Positions 35,358 through 48,700 of a DNA stretch of 64,000 bases are shown here, one piece after another. The first letter of the stretch is position 1; the number at the start of each line of letters is the position of its first letter. The notes below the pieces were generated by a model. The model saw only the letters and a list, made by a program, of their open reading frames with translations. It did no database searches and was not told where the DNA came from. Both the position numbers and the translations under genes were made by a program. This DNA comes from Pratylenchus scribneri (Eukaryota; Nematoda; Chromadorea; Rhabditida; Pratylenchidae). The stretch is from NCBI GenBank assembly GCA_030063045.1, contig JAQSEB010000004.1, positions 558,001 to 622,000 on the forward strand, read 5' to 3'.

Positions 35358-36133
35358 ATGAAATCAGCCACCAAAAATGATGATGAAAATGGCCAAAATG
35401 CAAATTCAAATGCGAATGATGATCAACAACAACAATTTCGAACAGACCCATTTTTGATTGATTTAGTCCGTGGTTTACAATGCTGTTTTGCCGCAATCCC
35501 ACATGCCAAGGAGGAAGAAAGACGTCAAAATTTCCTGCAGTCTGTCCAAATGGCCAAGAAAATGCATATTGTGGGATATTTTGAATAATTTAATTGAATA
35601 TGTTTTTTATTGAAGGCATTGCCCAACAATGGGGTCAATTTCCATTTGAATCTTTGCTCTGCAAATTTGTTAGCCGAGCAAAATGAAGTAAATAATCACA
35701 ACATTTTTTAAGAGGAATTGTAGAATATTTCCCTCCAAAAAATGAATGGAAATTTGATTACACAAAATTTATGCAAAATGGAAAAAAAATTTGAATCACA
35801 TAAAATAATTAAATTAAGAGAAATTTAAATTCTGTATTAATTTTGAATAATTTAAAATAAATGTTATTCCAAGAGATTGGTCAATCTATAAAATTTAAAA
35901 AAAATAATTTAAAAATTTTTCATTAGGTCAAATTCCACAGTGATTTTTTACTCAATGGAATGTTGATCCGACTAAAGGGCCAAATCAATGTTCGATCCTT
36001 GAGTGGCCATGCCCAAATTGAACAACTTCCAAATCCGCCTCGATCTTCAGCAACAACGGAAATGGATAGGGGAAGATTGGAACGATTGGAAAGGCGACTG
36101 GCACAAGTGAAGGAAGCGGCATTGAGACTTTAA
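35358..36133 (+). CDS. Small helical protein of unknown function
   Basis: Three exons in phase: 35358-35570, 35616-35687, 35927-36133; 163 aa. The start ATG gives an Asn/Gln-rich N-terminus (NDDENGQNANSNANDDQQQQ), followed by a compact conserved-looking block (FLIDLVRGLQCCFAAIPHAK ... LPNNGVNFHLNLCSANLLAE) and a C-terminal coiled coil (GRLERLERRLAQVKEAALRL). I could not assign a family. Length and layout, with disordered N-terminus, helical core and terminal coiled coil, would fit a subunit of a larger complex such as Mediator, but that is a guess. The downstream array at 36245 begins about 110 bp after the stop. Confidence 0.65.
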
Positions 36134-36244
36134 AATATTGATGGAATTCGAGCAAATAAATGAAAATGCCAATCCATTTTATACAATATCATCAATTATG
36201 TGCCTTCATTCATATTTTAATGCCAATTTATTCTAATTAAAAAA

Positions 36245-37160
36245 ACTCTTGAATTTTAAAAAACTTTCCGGAAAGAATCGAATTAAAAAAACTTTCCGGA
36301 AAGAATCGAATTAAAAAACTTTCCGGAAAGAATCGAATTAAAAAAACTTTCCGGAAAGAATCGAATTAAAAAACTTTCCGGAAAGAATCGAATTAAAAAA
36401 CTTTCCGGAAAGAATCGAATTAAAAAACTTTCCGGAAAGAATCGAATTAAAAAAACTTTCCGGAAAGAATCGAATTAAAAAACTTTCCGGAAAGAATCGA
36501 ATTAAAAAACTTTCCGGAAAGAATCGAATTAAAAAAACTTTCCGGAAAGAATTGAATTAAAAAACTTTCCGGAATGAATGACTTAAAAACTTTCCGGAAA
36601 GAATTGAATTAAAAACTTTCCGGAAGAAATTGAATTAAAAAACTTTCCGGAAAGAATTGAATTAAAAAACTTTCCGGAAAGAATTGAATTAAAAAACTTT
36701 CCGGAATGAATGACTTAAAAACTTTCCGGAAAGAATTGAATTAAAAACTTTCCGGAAGAAATTGAATTAAAAAACTTTCCGGAAAGAATTGAATTAAAAA
36801 ACTTTCCGGAAGAAATTGAATTAAAAAACTTTCCGGAAAGAATTGAATTAAAAAACTTTCCGAAATGAATTGAATTAAAAAACTTTCCGGAAAGAATTGA
36901 ATTAAAAAACTTTCCGGAAGAAATTGAATTAAAAAACTTTCCGGAAAGAATTGAATTAAAAATTTCCGGAAGAAATTGAATTAAAAAACTTTCCGGAAAG
37001 AATTGAATTAAAAAACTTTCCGAAAGGAATTGAATTAAAAAACTTTCCGGAAGAAATTGAATTAAAAAAACTTTCCGGAAAGAATTGAATTAAAAAACTT
37101 TCCGGAATGAATTGAATTAAAAAACTCTAGAAGAAATTGAATTACAAAAAATTTTCCGGA
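36245..37160. repeat. About 27-bp tandem array with CTTTCCGGAAAG core
   Basis: Unit AACTTTCCGGAAAGAATTGA plus ATTAAAA, about 34 copies. Left copies carry AATCG, right copies AATTG; several have CCGGAAGAAATTG or CCGGAATGAATGAC variants that recur as blocks (about 36570 and 36700). It is intergenic, between the 35358 gene and the DUF273 gene. Same palindromic core as the gbb-1 intron array. Confidence 0.95.
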
Positions 37161-37451
37161 TGACAAAGTATTTAACTAAATACTAAACATTTTCCAATAA
37201 ATTTTTTTAGTATTTTTTCCAGCTTTATTTAGCCAAATTAAATTTAATAATTGGATTGCCCCAATCTTTTCCCTTTAGGCGACTTCTACATTTTCTCCAT
37301 TCATTCCTCCCTCCTTTTCTCTTTTACACTCAAAAGTCAAGACTCAACATTAAAAACTTTCGCTTTCTCCCGTCCAATTTCCCATCGTTCCATTAAAACT
37401 TGTCCCACTTTTTCTCTTCCCTTCAAAAAAAAAAAATAATGGCCAAATGAA

Positions 37452-38919
37452 ATGCGCATTTCCTTTCCCACAAGAAAATTAAAATCTCTATTTTACGGGT
37501 TAGCCATATTTTTATTCGTTGTTTTGTCGTTATGGTTTGAGGAAATTCGAATTGGAACTATTGCAAATATTTATGGCAATTTCTATAAAAATATCATTTT
37601 CCGGCCAATTAAAGTGCAAAGGAAGGGTCAGAATATGCGTTCAAATTGTACCCTTGCCGAATTTTTTTTATAGATTTACAAAATCCATTAAATATTTGGG
37701 TGATTTTGGTTGTGCATAATGCCGACCAATTGGGCCAATACTCAATGGCCCAATTCACCCTTCGATGTTATTGTTCCCTTCAAGGCTATTCATTGAAAGT
37801 GATCGACCTTTCCAAAGATGAATCCCTCCTAGGCAAATGCCCACAAAGCGATGTAAATATTCCTCAGGAATATGGACATAAATTCCTCATCCCCTCAGTT
37901 TATGTTCCGTCGGCATTGTGCATTGGCCACATTCCTTGCTTATCGCTCGGACATTGAATTCGTCCTTTTTCTCGATGCTGACATGGGAATTATCAATCCA
38001 AACCATTTATTGGAGGAATTCATTGGCCCAATTGTGAATGATGGCCAAACGATGGAAATGATCTTCTATGAGAGAACATTCAATGGGGAAATTATGGCTG
38101 GCAGCTATTTCCTCCGCAATTCCATTTTTGCCCGTCAATTCCTCCTCCATTGGGCCAATTATCAATTTCGGATGCCTCCAAATGTCGGCAAATGGAATTT
38201 TGGGACGGATAATGCCGCAATTCACGTTTCTATCCCTCTTCTAATTGAATTATTTTTCTCCAATTTTTAGGCAGTTTTTCTCGACTTATTTTGTGGCCAA
38301 AATTGTTCAGATCAACGCCAAATTTGCCATCAATTTTGGGACAAATCCACCGACTTTTCCAATCTTGTCCAATTTACAGCTTGTGCCAAAAATGTTTCTC
38401 TTTTTTCAATCGTTTAAAATTCAATTTTGGCTAAATTTAGATTATTGGTTCAAGGAATATTTTCCATTCAATAAATTCAAATGCCAGTGTCCTTTTGTTG
38501 ACAGACCATAAAAAGTATTGGGCCAGGGATGGATGGTTAACCTCGAATTCGTGGTCTCCTCAAGATTTCATTTTCCATGGATGGCAAAAATGGTTTTTCC
38601 CATTTTAAGAAAATTAAAAATGTAAATTTTAGGCGCTTAAATCAGCCAATTTTTGCGGGTTGGCATTCGCCATTGGTAAATAAATAAATTTTTTGAATAT
38701 TTTGGCAAATTTATTTAGGAATTTTCCACTGAAATTCAACAAAATTTTACAAATTCTTCTTGCTCAAATCCAGAAATTGCCTTCCAAAATTGGCCTTACA
38801 GGGATACATTTATGAAAGGTGCAAAAGAAATTTGGGAGAAAATGGACAAAATTGTGCGAAAAAGAAAGGCTGGAATTTGGGTACTTGTCGATTATTGTAA
38901 ACACTATGCAGATTTTTAA
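37452..38919 (+). CDS. DUF273-family glycosyltransferase-like protein (nematode type II membrane protein)
   Basis: Seven exons in phase: 37452-37647, 37674-37852, 37899-38225, 38271-38393, 38441-38592, 38633-38675, 38719-38919; 406 aa. An N-terminal membrane anchor ([18 protein letters not shown]) suggests a Golgi type II protein. The luminal part has [23 protein letters not shown], the FLDADMG motif (DxD at about 151-153) typical of nucleotide-sugar-dependent GT-A enzymes, then [25 protein letters not shown], and the family end-motif [21 protein letters not shown] recognise this as the DUF273 group expanded in nematodes; donor and acceptor sugars are unknown. It is convergent with the paracaspase gene, with only about 150 bp between the stops. 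Confidence 0.82.
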
Positions 38920-39067
38920 TACCCCTTAAATTTCCCTATGTTTCCCCCAAATTAGTCATAAAATTCTAACCTTATTTTTTAAATTTTATAAAATCAAAAA
39001 ATCAAAAAAATTAGTATAAATCTTCGTACAAATAACCGACAAATACCGAATTTTGATAGATTTGAAT

Positions 39068-41078
39068 TTAACCGTGCATCATTCTCCAATGCAGCGTATG
39101 ATGATCATATGAAGTGGTGTGCCCTTCGAATACGATTGGATCGCGCAATGAACGGGGTTTTGTCAAATTGGAACGCAGCTCGGGAATTTGAACATCGCAA
39201 ACTTTTGGGTCCCTTTCAATGTCTTCAAATTTGGGTGGTTCAATAAAAATGGCCAATGATTAACCAAGAAATAGTTTATTCAGCATATCCAACAATGGCC
39301 TCGGCTGATGAATTCTCTTTTTCAAATATTTCATGAACACTCCATTCTGTTCGCCCTTCACCTCGTAGGCCCCAATGCCCTCGCTGGTTGCATATCCTTC
39401 ACAAAACAAAACACAATCATCTAATTTGTGGCCACTTTCCAACCATAAACCGTATTCCGGTTCACTCCAATTTGGTCGCCCTTTTTGAATTGTTCCGAAT
39501 ATTTGATGAATGCGTCCAAATTTGAAGGCAAAAATTTTCGGCACATGTCCAAAAGGATCAAATTCAATGCGGGCGTAAATTCCCTCCTGAATTGCTGTTT
39601 CACCCAATCCATGCTCAAACAATCCTCTGGGCCATAATCCTTGGCGGGTGCCCCAATTGGCAGTAAATAGCATTGGCCATTGGCTTCGAATCCGTGGCCA
39701 ACAAAATAGAAAATTGCTGTGAATGAATTTGGCTTCAAAAATATTTCCCCAATCAAAATTGACCATAAACTCCATCGCCCAACAATTTCCGGTATTCCCG
39801 AACAATTCCCTTCATTTCGGCCAAATTCAAGTCACCAAGTGTGACCGTTTTGAATTTTAATTGTTGCAATGCTTCGGCCTAAAATTGGAATATAAAAGTG
39901 GGAATAATTTGTTGGAAAATGCCAATGTTTCGGCATCACAATGTGGCGTAATCAAATTTGTCATTTGTGGGGCATATGTCCTATTTGAGATGATCAATGC
40001 AACTTTGTCCGCTGCAACTAATTCCTCCGTTGCCATTGCTTAATATATTCCAATCATTTCTCACTCAAAATACAATAAAAACTGACTATTTAGCATCATT
40101 TCCTCATCACTTTTTCCATTATTTGCCGATTCATTATTGCCCAATTTTCGGGCCAAATCTTCCATTTCTTCTTTATAGCAATTTTCACAGTCTAAATTGC
40201 CATTTTCACATTTTAATTCTTTATCAAACTTTTATTCGGCCCATCCGGCAAAAATCTACTCAAATTCACCAAATCCGAGGTCAATTCCGAACGAAATTGT
40301 TTTCCGTCCATTCGATAAAATTCTGACCATTCTTGGCCCTCTTCCACCTCATTCCAAACTCGACAACGGAACACATTCCTTGCCGTACATGAACATCCAA
40401 AAATGGCACAAAATTGAATTAAATTTAATCCAAAATTGGGGAATAACCTTAAAATGATCAATGATGAATGGGTGGCCCCTTGCAGGGGTCGATCCTCCTC
40501 CAACCACTGGAATTGGGGCGTTGGAAATCCGCTGGATTTGCATTGCAATTTCAGCCTTTCACCCCCATCCCCATCGATGCTCACAATCACTTGATCCGAA
40601 CGGGACCAAATCACTGGGCCTTTTTATTTTATTAATTTTTTTATGGAATATATTTAAAATGCGCACAAAATCGTCGATGCAAAATTAACTGGGAAATGTC
40701 CATTTTTGGGCCATATATTTTGGCCAATGAATGCAATTTTGTTAAAAAGGCTTAAATTTGGGCAATAAATTGCCTTCTGGCCAAAATGCAATTTTTACTT
40801 TTAACAGTTTGGCCCCGGTTGCCCAACATTCTGAGCAAATGGGCCCCAGGCTCGGCCATTCGTTTGGCCCTTTCACATTCTTCCGAACTTGAAAATCGAA
40901 GAGAAAATTTGCCATTTTGACCAAAAGTAAACAACCTGAGAAAATATGGACTATTTCGATCTTCGTCGGAGAATAATTCTCGCCAAAAATTCTCTGATGA
41001 ATCAATTTGGCGTGCCAATTGTGAAAATAGCCCGTAGGGAAGTTGGGACAAATTTGTGGTCAATTCAATATCGGCCAT
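39068..41078 (-). CDS. malt-1: MALT1-type paracaspase (death domain, Ig region, caspase-like protease)
   Basis: Arg-directed cysteine protease and signalling scaffold; in C. elegans the orthologue acts in IL-17 signalling. Nine exons in phase (high to low): 41078-40799, 40613-40448, 40378-40230, 40191-40087, 40038-39923, 39878-39764, 39716-39444, 39396-39265, 39222-39068; 496 aa. The death domain (1 to about 93) ends LLRMLGNRGQTV. It is followed by Ig-like sequence (GERLKLQCKSSGFPTPQFQW ... NVFRCRVWNEVEEGQEWSEF), an acidic linker, and a caspase fold starting DKVALIISNRTY. Catalytic His is in YFVGHG (about 318) and Cys in LLDMCRK (about 369), the same motifs as human MALT1. The C-terminus (LRSNLTKPRSLRDPI) stops where human MALT1 would continue into the third Ig domain. 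Intron 5 has a GC donor (39922). The only arguable junction is exon 1 to 2. Confidence 0.88.
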
Positions 41079-41974
41079 CAAAAAAAGCTGAAAAAAATTG
41101 AAAAAAAAAAGAATAAATATTTATAAAAAATTTCATTGAATAACAATTTTGGCTTAAATTTCAGCTGTCTCTTAAATTCCCCCTTTCACTTTTCCATCTG
41201 TTTCCAATCAAATTTGGCCTCAAAATTCTTATTCTCCCACCCTTAACTCCATTTCCCCCTTTTTTAGGTAAGCTTTATTGGAGAAGTTGCCCCTTGAATA
41301 TATGCAAAAAAGGAAAAGCCTCCTTTAACGGAATTTCCCCTTTTTTCTGTCACCCAAATTGGCATTTTTCTCATCCTATTTGCCGTTCCCTTCCCTTTAT
41401 GTCTCCTTCCATTTGGCCCTTTTCCCTTTCAATTTGTCTCGATTCTCGAATGCACTGCTCCAATGGAGGGAGAAGAGCAGCGACAATTTGGCACAGGCGG
41501 CTTTTTCCCATCGTTTTTTCTGCCGCTTCAGGATTGCCAAAATGCGCCTCTTCTTCCTGGCACATCCCAGCCCCAATGTCCAATGTGGCCTCCTTTCATT
41601 GCTGCCACCCTCCCATTTCCCCTCCGGCGCCAGCCGAGCCTCTTCTCAATGAAGCCACCCACCCTTCCTCCTTTCCATGCTCATTTCGCTTCAGCCCTTT
41701 TTGCACCCCCTTGGGCCCAGAGCCCATCCATCTCGGGCACTAAATTTGTGTTTTTGATGTGGCCATGCCCATCTCATCAATACTCCTTTTCTTCAATTTC
41801 TTGTTTTCATGGCTAAAAAATGACTATTTTATATTTTGACTCAATTCGCAACTTTCTTTTTCACTTTTTTCTCACATAATTGTCCGATGGCATTTCCTGG
41901 TATAATTGTCTGACCCAAAAGCACATTGTTTCCTTATTAGTGGCCTGGGAATAAATAAATCCTTCCTTGGGAAT

Positions 41975-42644
41975 TTAAGGCCAATTCCCATCGATTTGTG
42001 TGCCTTCCTCCCTCACTTCTTTTTTACCCATTTTGGCACATTCATCACGCTTGGTTGCCTCCACTTCTTCCACAAAAACACTTTTCTTCCCACGGAGATG
42101 CGCTTCTACTGCATCCGGCCTTCTTCGGCTTTCTGCAAGAATAATCGCTTCAGCCAATGTTGCCGACAGCCGGATGCCCTCTTTTTTCTTCTTTTTGTTT
42201 TTGCCTCGGGGAATTGGCCACCAACTCCACCCAAACTCAGCGGCAGAGGAATTGCCGCCCCAATTTTGGTGCCACCTTCAAACAATTTGTGGCTAACAAA
42301 AAAACACCCCTTACTCTCGAAAATCCCGCCAATTACTTTCTTTTGGGCCTTTCCAATTGTCATCGCCTTCACCCCTTGGGGCCCTTCCTTTTGCCATTTG
42401 GGCCAGTAGTCCCCCGCCGTTCTTCTCACACCAAAATTGGCTTGAATTTGAATGGAATGGTGGCTTTTTGGCCAATATTGCTTTGCCCTTCCCCGCTCCA
42501 ATGTTGGCTTTTGGCTTCAAATTTTGGTTTCACTCCAATGTTTGCTGCTGCCTCCCTGGAAGAAGTCGGCGACCACTTTTGGGCAATTAATTGAATAAAC
42601 ATTGTGCCTGGCTCAAACAATGGAATATCATCCTCCATTCCCAT
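41975..42644 (-). CDS. Possible - strand hypothetical gene (weak)
   Basis: A relatively GC-rich spacer between MALT1 and UNC-80. On the - strand an ATG at 42644 (MGMEDDIPLFEPGTM) opens a frame, and short GT-AG introns could link it to GKAQKKVIGGIF, then GTKIGAAIPLPLS, and finally a Lys/Glu-rich helical end (TLAEAIILAESRRRPDAVEA) with a stop near 41975. A second - strand frame (41583-41371) is also open. No family is recognised, one of the introns needed would be only about 32 bp, and + strand frames are open here too, so this may not be a gene. Confidence 0.2.
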
Positions 42645-42756
42645 ATGCTATGTATTAAATTGTGTGCCGGGAATTGCCATCGGACTTAACATTCATTCAC
42701 CTTCTTCTCCTTCATTCTCTCTTTCCCCTGAATTTATCCAAAAATCCTTAACAAAA

Positions 42757-45700
42757 ATGCATGTCCGATATCTTCAGCACAGCACCCATGGCACTGTCCA
42801 ACTTTTGATGATGCCAATGATGAGTGCGGCAGCCGTTGGCGATTCATTTCACGACTCAAAAGGGTGCAAAATGGATTTATTTCTCATTAATTTTGTATTA
42901 TTTAAGAGGAGGATCTGAGGAAGAATTTGAATCTGAACCGGTCCCATTGCCAATTCAATCATTTTTATGGCGTCAAACGAAGTAAAAGCCATTTAATCAT
43001 TTTAATTATTCTTTTCTCCCAAAAAGTCCATTCCTTGGTGCCCGTGTCAGTAAATTGCAGGATGCTTCTTGCGTGGTCAATTTCCTCCTAATTTATTGAA
43101 TTAAATTATTTCAATTTCCACATAGACTTTTGAGCGTGTAATTGTCCAAAATATTCTTCACGGAATCAGTCCAAGTCTTTCCGATGCAATTGCCTCAATT
43201 TCTCGTTGGAATTTGGTGCGCGCCTCATTCCCCCATATTATTCAATGTTGTGCCGCATTGTTGACTGAACGTGCGGGGGAGGAGGAAGGATTGGCCATGA
43301 GCAGTTCACTCGTTAAAATACTCTACATTCTGCATTGGCTTCTGATTGATGCCGCCGTTGAATGCAATGAGAATAGGTTGGAATTATATTTAAAGAAAAA
43401 GAAATTATTTCGTTGTGTTTATTTCAGTTTGAATAGCGAAAATAATGTGGGAACAACTGCAGGGGTTGTGAGTGTTCGCCAATTGACATATTCCGTTGCA
43501 TCCATCCAATTGTTCGTTTATTTGTTGGCCCCACTGTTCAATGTTGTTCGAGAAGAGGAAATTGAAGGCCACATTCGCCTTGAGAATGGACTTCGTCTTT
43601 GGCAAAATCTTTGGCAACAAAAATTGCCCGAATTATTGTGTTTTTCCGCACCAGTCAAGCAAAGAAGGAATCAATTGCCCCAATTGAATTCAACACCGTG
43701 GGCAAAAAGAATACAAAGGTGGGTATGAATGGGAAAATCCATTTTATGAGAATATTTTTATTTACAGTACTGCAGCCGAACAGGGAATTTATGTAGGCGA
43801 AAAGGTAGCTGCCACGGGAGTTTTGCCTCCGTCAAATACAATCAGAAGAACATCACAAACGCCAACTTCCCCTCCGCCATCCAATTCTCAAGGAGATGGC
43901 ACTGAAATTCTGACGACAATTCCTCCACCAAAGCCACCAAGAACCGATCTGAATGTTCTGAGGGAATTGGAAATGAAAAAGCACATCGATGGAAATGAAC
44001 AACGCCAACAGCAATTGGGGTCAACAAATTCGGGTGGAATTGTGCGAAGTGTTAGCGACTATAAATCGGCAACAAATGCCGAACAATCTCGGGCACAATT
44101 ATCAAATTTACGAAAATCCAAAACAACCGGATTCCAATCAATTAGTTCGCCCGACTCACCGGCTGATGATTTTTCATCTTGTTCCGGCATAAAATGTATG
44201 GATGAAATGTTCGATAGGGAGGAAGAGGATGGATTCAGCGCATTTGAGCCAAGTTTGAAAAGTTTGAATGGACAGCAAAGTGGTCAAGCGCCATTGGTCC
44301 AATTGAAGGACATTTGCTCGATTGGTTCCATCGATACGGGTTCATCGATTTCAACAATTAGTGGACAAGAGAAAAGTGAAAATATTGTACCTGAGGAGCA
44401 GGGAACGCCGATGGCCAGCATGCCACCTATGAGGCAAATCCCAAAAACTCTGGTAAATGAGAATAATTTCGCCTGTTTTTAACCAAAAATTAATTCCGTT
44501 TATTTTAATTCCGCTTGGTTGACTAAGTTTTAGTAATTCCGCCTGGTTGACTAAGTTTTAATAATTCCGCCTGTTTGATTAAGTTTTAATAATTCCGCCT
44601 GGTTGACTAAGTTTTAATAATTCCGCCTGGTTGACTAAGTTTTAATAATTCCGCCTGTTTGATTAAGTTTTTAATAATTCCGCCTGTTTGACTAAGTTTT
44701 TAATAATTCCGCCTGGTTGACTAAGTTTTTCATAATTCCGCCTAGTTGACTAAGTTTTAATAATTCCGCCTGGTTGACTAAGTTTTAATAATTCCGCCTG
44801 TTTGATTAAGTTTTAATAATTCCGCCTGGTTGACTAAGTTTTAATAATTCCGCCTGGTTGACTAAGTTTTAATAATTCCGCCTGTTTGATTAAGTTTTTA
44901 ATAATTCCGCCTGTTTGACTAAGTTTTTAATAATTCCGCCTGGTTGACTAAGTTTTTAATAATTCCGCCTGGTTGACTAAGTTTTAATAATTCCGCCTGG
45001 TTGACTAAGTTTTAATAATTCCGCCTGGTTGAGTAAATTTTAATAATTCCGCCTGGTTGAGTAAGTTTTAATAATTCCGCCTGGTTGACTAAGTTTTAAT
45101 AATTCCGCCTGGTTGACTAAGTTTTAATAATTCCGCCTGTTTAGTTAGAATAATTCCGCCTTTTTTTAATTCCATCTATTCTTAAATTAATTCTCCTTAT
45201 TTCTAAAAAAATATAATTAATGTCATTCAATCTATTGCAGGTTTGCAGTCCCTCTGGAGAGGACACAGCCTCATTGTCCAGTCAACAAACCGTAATCAAT
45301 GTTCGACCTCAGCAACAAAGTGGAATGCCATCTTCCTTTCCTCCTCCTCCTTCCCAATCAACATCCACTCGCCAACCCCAAATCCTCTTCGCCCAACGTT
45401 CCGATTCGGAGCTTAGTGCCGACAAAGAAAAGGCGGATACGCCTCCGATGGCTGCCACTGATCCGCATGAGGCCAATTATATGGACATTGCCGTCCTTCG
45501 TTGCCTTCTTATTCGGAATTGGGCAGAAGAGGGCGTTTTTTGGGCAGTGCGCTATTTGCTGAATCGATTGATGGCCATCCGTCAATTTCGATGCCATGAG
45601 GGCGCATTCCGATCACGATGCAATTCTGATTCAGCTGCAATTCCGGCGAGGAAAACATCGAAAAATGAAGTGGCAACATTGGATTCGGTACATCATTTTT

Positions 45701-48700
45701 TGATTTGAATTCCTCCACCATTTGATCATTTAAGCAAGGTTATTTAACTTGGGCCGATTTGCAAACTCGATTGGATGGAAATGAGAATATTGGGAGGAAA
45801 TTTACAGCCGAAAGACAACAACCAAATATTTTTAATGAACAAAATGAATTGGATGAACGAAAAGGGGTGGCATTTGATGTGGAGATGCAAAATAGAAAAA
45901 AGGGTTTGAATGTGCCGGAAAAATTTGAGGAAAGAAGGCGAAGGATTAGTGTGAACACATTGCCAAGCAAACCAATTAAAAAGGTAAACCAAAAGTGAGA
46001 AAATTAAACCATTTAACATAAATGAAGGCATCCAAAACTGATGCCAATCTTTTCCGTGGAATTCGCCGTTGCCGAAGTGAACCAACGCTTTTGCCTCGTT
46101 TGGCTGAACTTCTTCTCAGTTTCACCTCCGAACCAACAAGTTCATCAGGGCCAACAAATCCACAAGAAGCAGCTGGTAGAAAAGCCTCTCAATTTTTTCC
46201 TGAAGCAATTGGTAGTGGCACTTTCATTGATCGAAATGGACAAAGTCGTTGTTTAAATAAAATCTTTCCAAAATTTGTCATCTTTAGTTGGATTGCCAAT
46301 TGTTTTGAAAGTGTTGGGAACATTGATGGAAAGGTGCTCAATTGTTCGCGTTTCAGAGGTGTTAAATATGATAATATTAAGAATTTAAGTTACATTATTT
46401 TCCCTCAAAAAGGTTGTATTGAACATTTGTGACACTTTATTGAATATGCCTGGCATAGATCAAGCAAATTTGTTTGCCGGCCTCCTTCACATTGTCCATC
46501 GAATTTGTCTTCAATTAGGTTGTCCCAATGGATGCAATGAGGGAATTCGAACACCTCAAGCTGAATTCCTTCGAGTCAAATTGCGCAATTTAATGGCACA
46601 AATGCATCGAATCAAGTTGATTCCACTCAAATTTGCATTGAAAAATTGGAAAATTTCAGTTCAAAACGTTTATCTGCTTTACTTCGAGAGCAGGTCGCCA
46701 ACATTGGAATTGGCCAAATGGTCGATTGGCTGCATGCCTTGACAGTATTCTGTCAAATTAGTCCGGCATTCAGTCGAAATCAACATCAGCAACAAAGCAC
46801 CAGATTTAGCCAAAAGCCAAGTCGCCAATCCAAGCAATCCATTCGCCGCACCTCCCCTTCATTCCGCAATCCAACTTACAAAAATAATTTTAATGAATCG
46901 AAAAGTGGAATTGAAGGTGTCCTCATTTCCGCAATGCTTGGTTCAATGCTAACAAAATTGGCTGAGAATGTGGCTGAATTGAGTCAACCCGAAAATATGA
47001 GTTTGGCACAGGATGTTCGGCTGCTTGTCTCATATGTTTATGGTTGGTATTCGAATTGCATTTATTTATAGTTTGATTCGAAATAGCCCTGCTTGTCGCC
47101 ATTTATAATAACTCAACAAGTATTTAACCAATTTCAATGATTTTAGTATCAAATTAAAGAGCAGACTTTTGGCTAACTTATAATTTTGCCCTTAAAAACT
47201 ACTAAAAATTTTGATAATCCATAGAAAAGGTCAAAATGTTTTTTGGGCAAAATTTCACCAATCCTTAATCCATTTTAAATTAAATTTATATCATTAGATA
47301 GTCAAAAGTCTGCTCTTTAATTTTATTAGCAAATTTGTTCAGTCATTGATAAGTTATTATAAATGGAATGAAGACAACTTAGGACATAACCTCATCTATG
47401 ATTTTATGAATTTGAATACCTATATATTTTTAGAAAAGCATGGAAATCCATTACGTCGATGTGCTCTGAGTGCAATGGCCGCAAAAACATTGAATCGATC
47501 GGGCATTTCGGTGCCTCAGAACAATGTGAAAAATGTGCCAACAAATCCAACAATTTTGGCATTGCCGCAAAGAGAGGTGGCTGCCTCATTACGGAGAGGC
47601 TTATTCCGGAAGAAGGAATGGATGCAAACAACACTGACAAATGAACAAACCGGAGACAGTGATGGGCCTGGCCAAGGTGGTGGTGGCTCCAACTCCAATC
47701 ATTCCACTCCTCCTCCCCAATTGATCACATCCGCCTCCGTCGATGATTCCATTGGAAGTCCACAGCAATTGTTGCCCGTTAAAAAGGGAAAAGTTTCGGG
47801 AGCAAGTAAATCTGGCGGCGGCGGTGGAAGATTGCAATTTGCATTGAGTCTCCTTAAAGGGGTGAGGGAATTTGGAAAAGGATTAATTTGCCTAATAAAT
47901 TGTTGAAATTGTCGAGTTAAAAATACATAAAGCCAAAATAATTATTGCAGTTTAAGGGTTTATTCTACATTAACAAATCTTATACCATTTAATAGATGTC
48001 ATTAAGACGTATCGAATTGTATAGAATTCATCATTGTTTACTCATCAAAATTAAAGGTATTAAATGGCTTACAACCGATTTTATTGGCTCAAAAAACCGA
48101 TTTTTATTTTAGGTTCAAATTAAGTTAGAAATGATTAAACAAGCCTAGAACATTATCAAATGACTTATTGAATAGATCTATCTATTCGATATAAGGTTGA
48201 GACTTGAGAGAATAGGCTAAACCTTATAATCTTTGGCAAATTAAAAAATACTAAACTTGGAAAATGGATTAAAATATTGGCAATTTTAAAGACACGGCCT
48301 GGAGGAACTGGTTCAGAACAGGTTGCTGCCAATTCAGAAGAAGATGAAGGCTCATCGAATCCAGCCGATGATCAGCCAGAGGAAGATGGTTCCCTTGGGG
48401 GAAGTTCAATTGATGCCGGAAATGGCAAAGGGAAATTTGCGGGAGGAGGATTGAGAGGGGCAATGCCAAGTCGATTGGCAACTCCTCGGGCACAATTTGG
48501 TGCAGAAGTGGATGATCGAACGGAGACGGCTTCCCCAAATTTGCCGAAATTTTTGCCTCCACGAAAACTTGTTCAAGTTGGCCACAAATTTAAAATTAAT
48601 AAAAAAATGTTCTTATTTAATAGATCAAAGAAATTCGAGAAGGCGCAGCCAGATTTGCATTTTTGATGGAACATAGCCGACCAACAAATTTTCCCGATGC

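Noticed and set aside
42604..42756. Upstream in-frame Met for unc-80 (MPGSNNGISS)
   Set aside because: The 51-residue extension looks like untranslated sequence. The Met at 42757 is closer to the conserved start, though neither is proven.
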